The notes under the pieces were generated by a model. It did no database searches, was not told the origin of the DNA, and was given only the letters and a program-made list of their open reading frames with translations. The translations under genes were made by a program, and so were the position numbers. A DNA stretch of 64,000 nt from Pseudomonas nitroreducens (lineage in GTDB: Bacteria > Pseudomonadota > Gammaproteobacteria > Pseudomonadales > Pseudomonadaceae): contig NZ_JALJXP010000008.1 of assembly GCF_024170165.1 (NCBI RefSeq), positions 248,001 to 312,000 on the forward strand, in the 5' to 3' direction. This document shows, piece after piece, positions 52,207-61,500 of this stretch (position 1 is its first letter; each line of letters opens with the position of its first letter).

Positions 52207-52397
52207 TGGCAGTTTGATTCACTGGGATAATGTGATCGTGTTAGTGGGAAACATCTGAAAGTCTTCTCAGACGGGATGATTTCTTCTTATTTATTTACAT
52301 TTTTCAGTGTTTAGCCGCTGCGAAGTTTTCAAGAACAGGTACCCTGTGCACCCCCGGCGGCCATCCGCCGGGCCGAATGCATTCCAACGGTACCGCC
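52207..52397. other. AT-rich intergenic region before the M23-bactofilin genes
   Basis: This 190-bp stretch is markedly AT-rich compared with its surroundings (TTCTTATTTATTTACATTTT at about 52285-52304). No T-rich hairpin terminator is obvious for the ABC gene. GTGGGAAACATCTGAAAG (about 52246-52263) closely resembles GTAGGAAATTTCTGAAAG upstream of magA (about 55231-55248). It probably contains the promoter of the peptidase-bactofilin operon. Confidence 0.4.
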
Positions 52398-53366
52398 ATG
52401 AAATCCCTTTCCCCCTCACGCCAGGCCCTGACCCGCTCGGACCTGCGCCTGGTCGACACGCGCCGGTACCTGCTGGGTGCTGCCTGTGTGTCGCTGGCCT
52501 TTGCTGCGGCCGCCTTCGCCGGCGGGCTGTGGATCGGGCGGGGGCATGCCGAACCGGTGATGGTCCCGGTGGCGCAGGCCGGCGAAGCGCCGGACGAGTC
52601 AGGTGAGCGTTTTGCCGCCGAGCGCATCGGCGAGCTGACCGGGCGCCTGCAGGTGCTGGAAAAGGACGCCGACTACCTGCTCAAGGCGGTCGACAGCCAT
52701 GAGGAAATCGCCCGCAAGCTGTCCAGGGTCGACCCCGAGCTGGTGCCCGCTCCGAAGAGCAAGCCAGGTTCCACCCGCAACGAAGGTGGCATCCTGCTGC
52801 CGCCCCGGGCCTGCGTCGACCCGCTGCCTGCGTCGGCCGCCGACCTCGAGCGCAACGAACAATCGGCCAGGTGCCTGCGCCGGGTCTTCGACCTGCTGAT
52901 GGATCAGGTGGCCCGCCGCAACGCTGACTTCATGGCAATCCCTGCACGCCGTCCGATGGAGCAGGCGCGTCTGGGTTCGCCGTTCGGCAACCGCGTCGAC
53001 CCCTTCAACCGCCACCTGGCCTTCCATTCCGGCCAGGATTTCTCGGCACCCATCGGTAGCCCGATCCACGCCGCTGCTGGCGGCCGGGTGATCGTTTCCG
53101 GTCGGCACGCCTCCTACGGCAATCGCGTGGAGATCGACCACGGCAATGGTCTGGTGACCCGCTACGCGCATGCCTCCAAGCTGCTGGTGAAGGTCGGCGA
53201 CGTCGTACTGCCGGGGCAGGAGATCGCCAAGGTCGGTTCCACCGGACGCTCCACCGGCCCGCACCTGCACTTCGAAGTGCTCTACCACGGCGAATTCGTC
53301 GACCCGCAGAACTTCCTTTCCCTGGGCGGCATGGAGATCGACAGCGATGGCCTGGCCACGGACTAA
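52398..53366 (+). CDS. Membrane-anchored M23 peptidase (LytM type)
   Basis: This 322-residue protein has a single N-terminal transmembrane helix (residues 25-47), a periplasmic helical linker, and a C-terminal M23 zinc peptidase domain with H210 and D214 (HLAFHSGQDFSAP) and H289/H291 (STGPHLHFEVLYHG). All four catalytic-site residues are present, so it should cleave peptidoglycan cross-bridges. The next genes encode a coiled-coil membrane protein and a bactofilin, a combination known from cell-shape systems. An in-frame ATG at 52377 is an alternative start. It overlaps the next gene by 20 bases. Confidence 0.88.
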   Translation: MKSLSPSRQALTRSDLRLVDTRRYLLGAACVSLAFAAAAFAGGLWIGRGHAEPVMVPVAQAGEAPDESGERFAAERIGELTGRLQVLEKDADYLLKAVDSHEEIARKLSRVDPELVPAPKSKPGSTRNEGGILLPPRACVDPLPASAADLERNEQSARCLRRVFDLLMDQVARRNADFMAIPARRPMEQARLGSPFGNRVDPFNRHLAFHSGQDFSAPIGSPIHAAAGGRVIVSGRHASYGNRVEIDHGNGLVTRYAHASKLLVKVGDVVLPGQEIAKVGSTGRSTGPHLHFEVLYHGEFVDPQNFLSLGGMEIDSDGLATD

Positions 53367-53712
53367 ACGGCCCTCTACCCGCCAGCTGCTGCGCGCCGAG
53401 CACCGCCCCCACGTTCCCCGCGGCTTTGCCTGGCTGGGCTGGGCGGCGCTGGCGCTCCTCCTGCTGGCAGTTCTCGCGTTGGGGGGCTGGCAACTGCGCG
53501 CTCGCGAGGATGGGCAGGTGCACGAGCGCATCGGTGCGCTCGAGGCACAGAATGCCGAGTTGACGCAGGAGCTGGAGGAAAAGCGCCTGCAAGCCGAGGA
53601 GGAGCGTGCCAACCGCGAGCAGCTGATGCTGCGGATCGACGCGATGTCCGCCGAAATCAAGAAACTCAAGACCGAGCTGGCCTTCTTCCGCCAGCAGAAA
53701 CCTGGCAAGTAG
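53347..53712 (+). CDS. Small membrane protein with coiled coil, between M23 peptidase and bactofilin
   Basis: This 121-residue protein has a basic N-terminus (MAWPRTKRPSTRQLLRAEHR), one transmembrane helix (LGWAALALLLLAVLALGGW) and a long charged C-terminal region predicted as coiled coil (IGALEAQNAELTQELEEKRL onward, heptad-like). No enzymatic motif is seen and I do not recognise a family. Its start overlaps the end of the M23 gene and it precedes bactofilin by 18 bases. It could link the cytoplasmic bactofilin scaffold to the periplasmic peptidase, an inference from topology and order. Confidence 0.8.
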   Translation: MAWPRTKRPSTRQLLRAEHRPHVPRGFAWLGWAALALLLLAVLALGGWQLRAREDGQVHERIGALEAQNAELTQELEEKRLQAEEERANREQLMLRIDAMSAEIKKLKTELAFFRQQKPGK

Positions 53713-53730
53713 TACGCGCGAGGAATTGCG

Positions 53731-54165
53731 ATGTTCAGCAACAGCAAGAAAAAGGGCCCGCAGGTCTCGGTGGACAAGTTCTCCAGCCTGCTCTCGGGCA
53801 ACGTCGATCTGGTCGGCGACATGCAGTTCCAGGACGGCCTGAAGATCCTCGGCACGGTGAAGGGCAACGTCAGCCACAAGCCCGGCGCGGCCAGCCTGCT
53901 GGCGCTCAGCGCGGAAGGGCGGATCGAGGGTAACGTCAGCAGCTACGATGCGCTGATCGACGGCACCATCATTGGCGATCTCTATGTCGAGCACCTGCTG
54001 GAGCTGCACTCCAACGCGCGGGTGGTCGGCAACATCCAGTACCGCCAACTGAGCATGGAAAACGGTGCCACGGTGGACGGCAAGCTGACCCGCCTGGCTG
54101 ACGGCGAGGCGCCCCGGCCGCTCGAGCTGCCGGCGCCGGTGCGCGAAGAGGCAGCCGAAGTCTGA
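53731..54165 (+). CDS. Bactofilin
   Basis: This 144-residue cytoskeletal protein of the DUF583/bactofilin family polymerises into filaments at the membrane and positions cell-wall enzymes. The right-handed beta-helical core is recognisable from the repeating glycine/valine rungs (LVGDMQFQDGLKILGTVKGN, GRIEGNVSSYDALIDGTIIG, VVGNIQYRQLSMENGATVDG). It has a short polar N-terminus and a Pro/Glu-rich tail. GAGGAATTGCG precedes its ATG. Together with the M23 peptidase it resembles the CcmA-Csd type of shape module. Confidence 0.9.
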   Translation: MFSNSKKKGPQVSVDKFSSLLSGNVDLVGDMQFQDGLKILGTVKGNVSHKPGAASLLALSAEGRIEGNVSSYDALIDGTIIGDLYVEHLLELHSNARVVGNIQYRQLSMENGATVDGKLTRLADGEAPRPLELPAPVREEAAEV

Positions 54166-54235
54166 TTTGCTCCGGCGCGGTGGGTACTTAGCTTGCTATG
54201 ATTGTCACCCCCCACCGCCCAGACCCTCCCGTCCC

Positions 54236-55177
54236 ATGCTTGCCCTTCTGCTCCAGACCTTCAGCATCACCGCCCCCGTCTTCGCCATGCTGTTCCTCGG
54301 AGTGTTGCTGCGCCGCGTAGGGGCGATCAATCCGGAATTCATCCAGACGGCGTCGGCGCTGGTGTTCAACGCCACCATGCCGGCGATGCTGTTCCTCGGT
54401 ATCTACCACTCCGACCTGCATAGCGCGGCGCGTCCGGAAGTGCTGCTGTATTTCTGTGCAGCGACCCTGGTGGGCTTCCTGCTGGCCTGGGGCTGGGCGG
54501 CCTGGCGGGTGCCGCGCGAGGAGCGCGGCGTCTACGTGCAGGGTTCGTTCCGCGGCAACAACGGCATCATCGGTCTGGCGCTGGCCACCAGCCTCTATGG
54601 TGACCATGGCCTGGCGCTGGGCTCGGTCCTCGCCGCCCTGGTGATCCTCTGCTACAACACGCTGTCCTCGGTGGTGCTGGCGATCTACAGCCCGAGCATG
54701 AAGTCCGACCCGCTGAGCATCGCCCGCAACGTCATCTGCAATCCGCTGATCATCAGCGTGCTGGCGGCTCTGCCGTTCTCCTGGTTCGGCATCGGCCTGC
54801 CGAAGTGGCTGCTGACCTCCGCCGACTATTTTGCCCAGATGACCCTGCCGCTGGCGCTGGTGTGCATCGGCGGCACCCTGTCGCTGGCTTCGCTGCGCGA
54901 AAGCGGCGGGCTGGCGATCAGCGCGAGCCTGATGAAGATGGTCTGGCTGCCGCTGGTCTGCACCTTTACCGCCTGGTCGCTGGGCTTCCGTGGTGCCGAG
55001 CTGGGCGTGCTGTTCCTCTATTTCGCCAGCCCGACTGCGGCGGCCAGCTACGTCATGGCCCGCGCCGCCAATGGCAACCATGAGCTGGCGGCGTCGATCA
55101 TCGTCATCACCACCCTGGTGGCGGCGCTGACCACTAACGTCGGCATCTTCGTCCTGCAGTGGGGCGGCTGGATGTGA
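54236..55177 (+). CDS. AEC family (auxin efflux carrier-like) transporter
   Basis: This 313-residue inner membrane protein has about ten hydrophobic segments in two halves. AEC-type motifs are seen: GVLLRRVGAINPEFIQTASALVFN and VQGSFRGNNGIIGLALATSLYG in the first half, MTLPLALVCIGGTLSLASLR and FASPTAAASYVMARAANGNH in the second. The ATG at 54236 fits the family N-terminus. AEC proteins move organic acids such as malate or other small anions; the substrate is unknown. A TATGAT -10-like sequence (54197-54202) lies just upstream without a clear -35. Confidence 0.88.
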   Translation: MLALLLQTFSITAPVFAMLFLGVLLRRVGAINPEFIQTASALVFNATMPAMLFLGIYHSDLHSAARPEVLLYFCAATLVGFLLAWGWAAWRVPREERGVYVQGSFRGNNGIIGLALATSLYGDHGLALGSVLAALVILCYNTLSSVVLAIYSPSMKSDPLSIARNVICNPLIISVLAALPFSWFGIGLPKWLLTSADYFAQMTLPLALVCIGGTLSLASLRESGGLAISASLMKMVWLPLVCTFTAWSLGFRGAELGVLFLYFASPTAAASYVMARAANGNHELAASIIVITTLVAALTTNVGIFVLQWGGWM

Positions 55178-55347
55178 CTCGATGGAAGCCGAGAACCTTC
55201 CAATTGGTGTTGCGAAAATAGCTATTCAGTTTGTAGGAAATTTCTGAAAGATCGCCCAATGTCGCAACGCCGCGCGAACGTCGTTCCGCGCGTCGACAAG
55301 ACCAGTTACATTTGGCTCCCCCCGCTATGCACGATCAAGGAATGTTC

Positions 55348-56160
55348 ATGCAGCCCACGCGTCGGATGGTCCGTGCCGTCTGTTTTCTGTCAGCCAGTCT
55401 CCTGGCTGCGACGGTCGCTGCCGAGCCGAGCGCGGACCTTTCCAGCCCCACTGGCGGCTGGCGCTATTCTGGCCTGAACGATGACCCCAGCGTGCCCCGC
55501 GTGGCCTATCCCACGCCGCCCATCGATCGTGGTGGCGTCCGGGGTCGCAGCCTGATCGAAGGCCATCTGCGCGAAGTGGCCGGCGTTGACCGGGCCCAGC
55601 GGCTGGTGGTCAACGGCAGCCCCCTCCCTCTCTATACCGACGGTGAAGGCAAGTTCGTCCGTCCCTACAACTTCGGCGCCGGCAGCAACAGCGTCGAGGT
55701 GGCCAGCGCCGAGGGAAAGTCCCTCAAGCGCGTCCAGTTCTACGAAGCCAACGCCGGCCGCATTCCTCCGCGCATTCGCCTGGTGCTGGGCTGGAACGAC
55801 CCCAAGGCCGAACTCGACCTGCATATCGTCACGCCCGACGGTCAGCATGCGTTCTGGGCCAATCCGCGGCTCAGCAACGGCGGCGGCCTCGACCCGGATG
55901 GCGTCGACGGCCCCGGTCCGGAGATGTTCACCATGGCTGCGCCGCTGCATGGCACTTACCTGGTCTACGTGAACTATTGGGGCAACTACAACGCCAGCCA
56001 GGGTTACAACTTCCAGGAAGGCAATCACGAGCAGGACGTGATCACCGCCGAGATCAACCTGGTGTTCAACGAAAATACCGTCAACGAGAAGCGCGAGACC
56101 TTCGTGGTGCCCATGCGCACCATCGGTGATCTGGTGCTGGTGAAGACCTTCAATTACTGA
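55348..56160 (+). CDS. magA: MagA, secreted DUF2135 protein (YfaP-like)
   Basis: This 270-residue protein has a signal peptide (VRAVCFLSASLLAATVA, cleavage near VAA-EPS) and a C-terminal DUF2135 domain (LVLGWNDPKAELDLHIVTPD, FTMAAPLHGTYLVYVNYWGN). This is the first gene of the mag operon that encodes the alpha-2-macroglobulin-like MagD. In P. aeruginosa the operon products are reported to associate in the periplasm and inner membrane. ATG 55348 was chosen because AAGGA lies 6 bases upstream. E. coli has the homologous yfaP next to yfaS. Confidence 0.87.
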   Translation: MQPTRRMVRAVCFLSASLLAATVAAEPSADLSSPTGGWRYSGLNDDPSVPRVAYPTPPIDRGGVRGRSLIEGHLREVAGVDRAQRLVVNGSPLPLYTDGEGKFVRPYNFGAGSNSVEVASAEGKSLKRVQFYEANAGRIPPRIRLVLGWNDPKAELDLHIVTPDGQHAFWANPRLSNGGGLDPDGVDGPGPEMFTMAAPLHGTYLVYVNYWGNYNASQGYNFQEGNHEQDVITAEINLVFNENTVNEKRETFVVPMRTIGDLVLVKTFNY

Positions 56161-56198
56161 ATTCGCCCCTCGCAGGGATGACACGGGACAAGCGATCC

Positions 56199-57950
56199 AT
56201 GAGCGACAATACGCCCTCCAGCAGCCAAGACAGCACCCCCACGCCGACGCCGGAACAGGCCCCGCGCCGTGGTCCGCTGATCGCCATCGGCGCGCTTGCC
56301 GCCGCGCTGGTCGCCGGCGGCCTGGCGCTGGCCTTCGGCCTGATTCCCGCCTTCCACTCGGCGCCGGTGGGCACCCTGGAGGCGCCGGAAAGCCCGGATG
56401 TGGTCCGCGACCTCAAGCGCCCCGACGCGCTGATCGAGAGCGCCTCCCTGAGCCAGCTGCCCAAGGCCGTGCTGGAAGTGCCGCTGCTGCGCGACGTGCT
56501 CACCGAGGACTTCGTCTTCTATTACGAGAACAACGCTGACCGCCTGGGCCTGACCGGCACCCTGCGGCGCATCGTCTACGAGCACGACCTGACCCTGAAG
56601 GACAGTGTGATCGAGGAACTGCTCGACCAGCCGGCCCAGGTTGCCCTGTGGCGTGGCGCTGACGGCCGCCTGCGCGACTTCATGGTGGTGCTCAAGCGCG
56701 GCGGCCTGGCCAAGGTGCTGGAGCCGCTGGCCAAGGTCGCCGCCGATGACGCGCAGCTCAAGCAGGTCGCGGAAATCCAGGTGAAGGGCAGCGCCACGCC
56801 GGTCTACAGCCTGCGCTACGGGGCCGAGAAGACCCTGCTGTTCGTCTCCCGTGGCGACCAGATGCTGATCCTGTCGAACCCGAAGATGCTCTTCCCCAAC
56901 CCGGATTACGACAACCTGGGTGAGCCCGATGCCGCTGTCGGCAAGGACCTGGGCACCGCGCTGGAAGGCGAGCCGCTGTTTGCCAAGGACTTCGCCCTGG
57001 AGCCACGCGGCGAGCTGAAGCAGCGCATCACCCTGGGCGCCGGCGTTCTCGCCATGGGCTACCAGCGCTTCATCCCGACCTTCGCCGGCGTGCGCTTCGA
57101 GCAGGGCCAGGACGGCTGGCACAGCTACCTGGCGCTCAACGAAGTCGCCCGCCAGCCAGACCTGGACTTCACCCCCGTCTGGCAGGCCATGCCCATGGGG
57201 GCCAGCGCCTGCGTCGCGCTGCCCGTCACGCCGGGCCTGTACGACAACATGCTGGTGAAGCTGGGCGCCGAGCAGAAGATGGCGGTGGCCTTCTCCGAGC
57301 ACCTCTCCGGTGCCGCCGGCCTGTGCTGGTACCCGGACTCGCGCCTGCACTCGCCGCTGCTCGCGGTAAAGCTGGACGCCCCCGCCAGCCCGGAGCTGGA
57401 TGAGCAGCTGGGCAAGCTCTTTGGCAGCATGATCGGCGCCTACGAGGCCAATGTGGAGGCTGGCGCCTTCGAGGTTGAAAGCCGTGCCGAGGGCGAAGGT
57501 CGCCTGTGGCAGCGTCAGGTCAGCTCGCGCTTCGGCCAGTACCCGGCCAGCGAGGCGGAGAATCCCGACCAGGTCAGCGGCAACGGCTTCTTCCGTGTCA
57601 GCCTGCTGCGTGATGGCAACACCCTGCTGTTCTCCATCGACGACAAGCTGCTCGACAAGGCCCGCAGTACCCTGGCCAAGCGTTACCCGCCGCTGGCCGA
57701 CGTGCTGCCCAAGGACGCCCTGGTGCCCGCGTACCTCGCGCCCAAGACGCTGTCCGCACTGCTCCAGCGCGAGACCCTCGACAGCCTGCCGCAGGACGTC
57801 GAACCGGTGTTCCGCAACGCTGCCGACACGCTGCTCCTGCCACGCCTGAAGACCCTCGCCGGCAACGGTTCCTACGCCCTGACCCTGCCGGCCGGCAGCG
57901 AGCCCAGCGGTGAATGGAAGTGGCTGCCGCTGGACTGGAAGGCGCTGTGA
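56199..57950 (+). CDS. magB: MagB, inner-membrane DUF2138 protein (YfaA-like)
   Basis: This 583-residue protein has a short cytoplasmic N-terminus rich in Ser/Thr/Pro, one membrane helix ([20 protein letters not shown]) and a large periplasmic domain of the DUF2138 family ([59 protein letters not shown]). No catalytic motif is recognised. The ATG at 56199 is preferred over 56178 because of the spacing to GGGA. Its stop codon overlaps the magC start (GTGA). It probably anchors MagD or MagA at the inner membrane, as proposed for the P. aeruginosa operon. Confidence 0.85.
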   Translation: MSDNTPSSSQDSTPTPTPEQAPRRGPLIAIGALAAALVAGGLALAFGLIPAFHSAPVGTLEAPESPDVVRDLKRPDALIESASLSQLPKAVLEVPLLRDVLTEDFVFYYENNADRLGLTGTLRRIVYEHDLTLKDSVIEELLDQPAQVALWRGADGRLRDFMVVLKRGGLAKVLEPLAKVAADDAQLKQVAEIQVKGSATPVYSLRYGAEKTLLFVSRGDQMLILSNPKMLFPNPDYDNLGEPDAAVGKDLGTALEGEPLFAKDFALEPRGELKQRITLGAGVLAMGYQRFIPTFAGVRFEQGQDGWHSYLALNEVARQPDLDFTPVWQAMPMGASACVALPVTPGLYDNMLVKLGAEQKMAVAFSEHLSGAAGLCWYPDSRLHSPLLAVKLDAPASPELDEQLGKLFGSMIGAYEANVEAGAFEVESRAEGEGRLWQRQVSSRFGQYPASEAENPDQVSGNGFFRVSLLRDGNTLLFSIDDKLLDKARSTLAKRYPPLADVLPKDALVPAYLAPKTLSALLQRETLDSLPQDVEPVFRNAADTLLLPRLKTLAGNGSYALTLPAGSEPSGEWKWLPLDWKAL

Positions 57951-58579
57951 TCCGAAAGTCTTTAACGCTGCTGGCAGGCCTGCTCGTCGCCACCCTGGCG
58001 CACGCGGCGGAGCCGGCGCTGGATGCGCAACAGACCCAGGTGTTCCGCGCCTGGTTCGTGCGTATCGCCGAGGAGCAGCTGCGCCGTGGGCCGAACCCGC
58101 GCTGGTACCAGCAGGACTGCGCGGGCCTCGTGCGCTTCGCCGCCAACGAGGCGCTGAAGGTGCACGACGCCAAGTGGCTGCGTGCCAACGGCATGTCCAA
58201 CCGCTACCTGCCGCCGGAGCTGGAACTGTCCGATGCGCAGCGCAATCTCGCGCAGACCTGGCAGCAGGGCGGCGGCAAGACCGGCCCCTACGTCAACGCG
58301 ATCAAACTCATTCAATACAACAGCCAGCTCGTCGGCCGCGACCTCAACCAGGCGCGCCCCGGCGACCTGATGTTCTTCGACCAGGGCGATGACCAGCATC
58401 TGATGATCTGGATGGGCCGCGACATCGCTTATCACACCGGCACTCGTACGGCGACCGACAACGGCATGCGCTCGGTCAGCCTGCAACAACTCATGACATG
58501 GAAGGACACCCGATGGATACCCGACGAATCCAATCCCAACTTTATCGGCGTCTATCGCTTGTCCTTCCTGACCCGATGA
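57947..58579 (+). CDS. magC: MagC, secreted DUF1175 protein with NlpC/P60-like motifs, GTG start
   Basis: This 210-residue protein has a signal peptide ([20 protein letters not shown], cleavage before AEP). Although the family is DUF1175 (YfaT-like), it shows the order of motifs of NlpC/P60 cysteine hydrolases: C58 in [29 protein letters not shown]151 in [10 protein letters not shown] and H163 in AYHTGTR. A peptidoglycan endopeptidase or amidase-like activity is therefore possible but untested here. The GTG at 57947 overlaps the magB stop, and its TGA overlaps the magD ATG. Confidence 0.84.
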   Translation: MIRKSLTLLAGLLVATLAHAAEPALDAQQTQVFRAWFVRIAEEQLRRGPNPRWYQQDCAGLVRFAANEALKVHDAKWLRANGMSNRYLPPELELSDAQRNLAQTWQQGGGKTGPYVNAIKLIQYNSQLVGRDLNQARPGDLMFFDQGDDQHLMIWMGRDIAYHTGTRTATDNGMRSVSLQQLMTWKDTRWIPDESNPNFIGVYRLSFLTR

Positions 58580-61500
58580 ACGCGCTGCGCGGCATGGCCG
58601 CCGCCCTGGCCTGCGCCGGTCTGTTCGCCGCCGCGCCCGCGCTCGTGCAGGCGGACGACGACGTCCCGGCGAGCAACTACACGCCCATGGCTGGCGAGTC
58701 GTTCTTCCTGCTCGCCGACTCAAGCTTCGCGTCCGACGAGGTGGCCAAGGTGCGCCTGGAAGCGCCGGGCCGCGACTACCGTCGCTACCGCATGGAGCCC
58801 TACGGCGGCGCGGACATCCGCGTCTACCGCATCGACCAGCCGCTGGACTTCCTCAAGCGCCAGAAGAACCTGCACCGCGTGCTGTCCGAGGGGCAGTTCA
58901 AGGGCGAGGGCCTGTCCAACACCCTGGCCTACCTGTGGGACAACTGGTACCGCAAGTCGCGTCGGGTGATGCAGCGGACCTTCTCCTACGAGTCGCGCCA
59001 GCAGGTCACCGAAGTGGTGCCCGAGCTGAAAATGGGCAATGCCATGCGCGCGCCGACACCCTATGACGCGCAGACTCAGTACGCGCCGATTCCCGGCCTG
59101 CCGATGGTCAGCCAGTTCCGCTACCCGCTGTGGGATGCCAAGCCCATCCAGCCGCCTAAGGAAGTCACCCTGGCCGGCTCCTCCAGCGAGTTCATCAACG
59201 TCGCCCCGGGCAACGTCTACGTACCGCTGGGCAAGCTGAAGCCGGGCCTGTACCTGGTCGAAGCGCTGGTCGGCAAATACCGCGCGACCACCGTGGTGTT
59301 CGTCTCCAACAGCGTCGCGGTGAGCAAGATCGCCGGCAGTGAACTGCTGGTGTGGACTGCGCGCAAGCATGAAGGCACGCCGGTCAGCGGCGCCAAGGTG
59401 CTGTGGACCGACGGCCTGGGCGTGATGAGCAGTGGTAGCAGCGATGCCGACGGCCTGCTGCGCCTGCAGCACGTCAGCCCCGAGCGCTCCTTCGTGATCG
59501 GCGAGGACGAGGAGGGCGGCGTCTTCGTCTCCGAGAACTTCTATTACGACAGCGAAATCTACGACACCAAGCTTTACGCCTTCACCGACCGCCCGCTGTA
59601 CCGTCCGGGCGACTGGGTGTCGCTGAAGATCGTCGGCCGCGAGTTCAAGAACTCCCGCGAATCGCAGTCGCCGCAAAGCGCGCCGCTGCGCCTGTCGGTG
59701 ATCGACGCGGCCGGCACCACGCTGCAGACCCTCGACCTCAAGTACGACGCCAAGAGCGGCACCAACGGCCGCTTCCAGCTGCCGGCCAACGCCGTTGCCG
59801 GCGGCTACGAGCTGCGCTTCGACTACCGCGACCAGACCTACAGCAGCGCCTTCCGCGTTGCCGAATACATCAAGCCGCACTTCGAGATTTCCCTCGACCT
59901 GGCCAAGCCGGACTTCAAGACCGGCGAACCGGTGAAGGGCAACCTGATCCTGCTCTACCCGGACGGCAAGCCGGTGGCCAACGCGCGCCTGGAGCTGAGC
60001 CTGCGCGCCCAGCAACTGTCCATGGTGGACAACGAACTGCAGTACCTCGGCCAGTTCCCCGTGGAGCTGACCAGCGCGCAGATCACCACCGACGACCAGG
60101 GCCGCGCGGCGCTGGACCTGCCGGCGGCGGAGAAACCCAGCCGCTACCTGCTCACTGTGTTCGCCAGCGATGGCGCCGCGTACCGGGTGAAGACCAGCAA
60201 GGAAATCCTCATCGAGCGTGGCGCCGCGCGTTATCGCGTGAGCGCGCCGCAGCGCTTCAGCGCTGCCGGTGACAAGGTCGAGTTCAGCTATGCCGCCGAA
60301 CAGCAGACGCAGATCCAGCCGACCGCCTACCGCTGGTTGCGCCTGGAAGACCGCAGCAGCGGCGATGGTGCGGTGGAGGGCGGCAAGTTCGCCATCACCT
60401 TCGACAAGCCCGGCACCTACAGCGTCGAACTGCGCGACAAGGCCGGCCAGCTGCTCGGCGGCACCGGCCACTCGGTCAGCGGCGACGGCGTGAAGGCCGT
60501 GCCCGGCACCGTGGAAATCGTCCTCGACAAGGCCGAGTACCAGGCCGGTGAAGAAGCGCTGGCACTGATCACCTTCCCCGAACCGGTGGACGATGCGCTG
60601 CTGTCCCTGGAGCGCGACAAGGTCGAGGCCACCGCGCTGCTGTCCAGGGGCGGCGACTGGCTGAAGCTGGAGAAGCTCAACCCGACCCAGTACCGCGCGC
60701 GTATCCCGGTGAAGCCGGAGTTCTCGCCGAACCTGACCTTCTCCGTGCTCTACACCCGCAGCGGCGACTACAGCTTCCAGAACGCCGGCATCAAGGTTGC
60801 GGTGCCGCAGGTGGAAATCGCCGTCAGCACCGACAAGGAACGCTACGAGCCGGGCGAGACGGTCACCGTCAATCTCGATACCGCCTACGCCGGCAAGCCG
60901 GTCTCCAGCCACCTCACCGTCAGCGTGGTGGACGAGATGATCTACGCGCTGCAGCCGGAGATCGCCCCGGGCATCGACCAGTTCTTCTATCACCCGCGGC
61001 GCAACAATGTGCGCACCAGCGCCAGCCTCGCGTTCATCAGCTACGACGTCGCGCTGCCCGGTACGCCGAGTGCGCCCGGCCGCGCCAACCGCAGCGAGCG
61101 TGGCGTGAAGGTGCTGGAGCGCCCGCGCCGCGAGGAAGTCGACACCGCTGCCTGGGAACCGGAGCTGGTCACCGATGCCAACGGCAAGGCCCAGTTCAAG
61201 TTCCGCATGCCCGACTCCCTGACCCGCTGGCGTATTACCGCCCGCGCCATGGATGACCAGGGCCAGGTCGGCCAGAAGAAGCAGTTCATCCGTTCCGAAA
61301 AGCCGCTGTACCTGAAGTGGAGTGGCCCGAAACGCTTCCGCACAGGTGATGCGCCGGACCTCGGCCTGTTCGTCTTCAACCAGGGCGAGCAGGACACCAA
61401 GGCCGAGTTGCTGATCCGCGCCAACGGCGCAGAGAAGACCCAGGCGCTGGAGCTCAAGCGCGGCGTCAACTACATCGCCCTGCCGCAACAGCCGCTCAGC

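Noticed and set aside
58513-58575. Alternative magD start with a GGAAGGA site at 58513
   Set aside because: Those bases are needed to encode magC ([12 protein letters not shown]). The start at 58576 gives a clean signal peptide and ATGA coupling.
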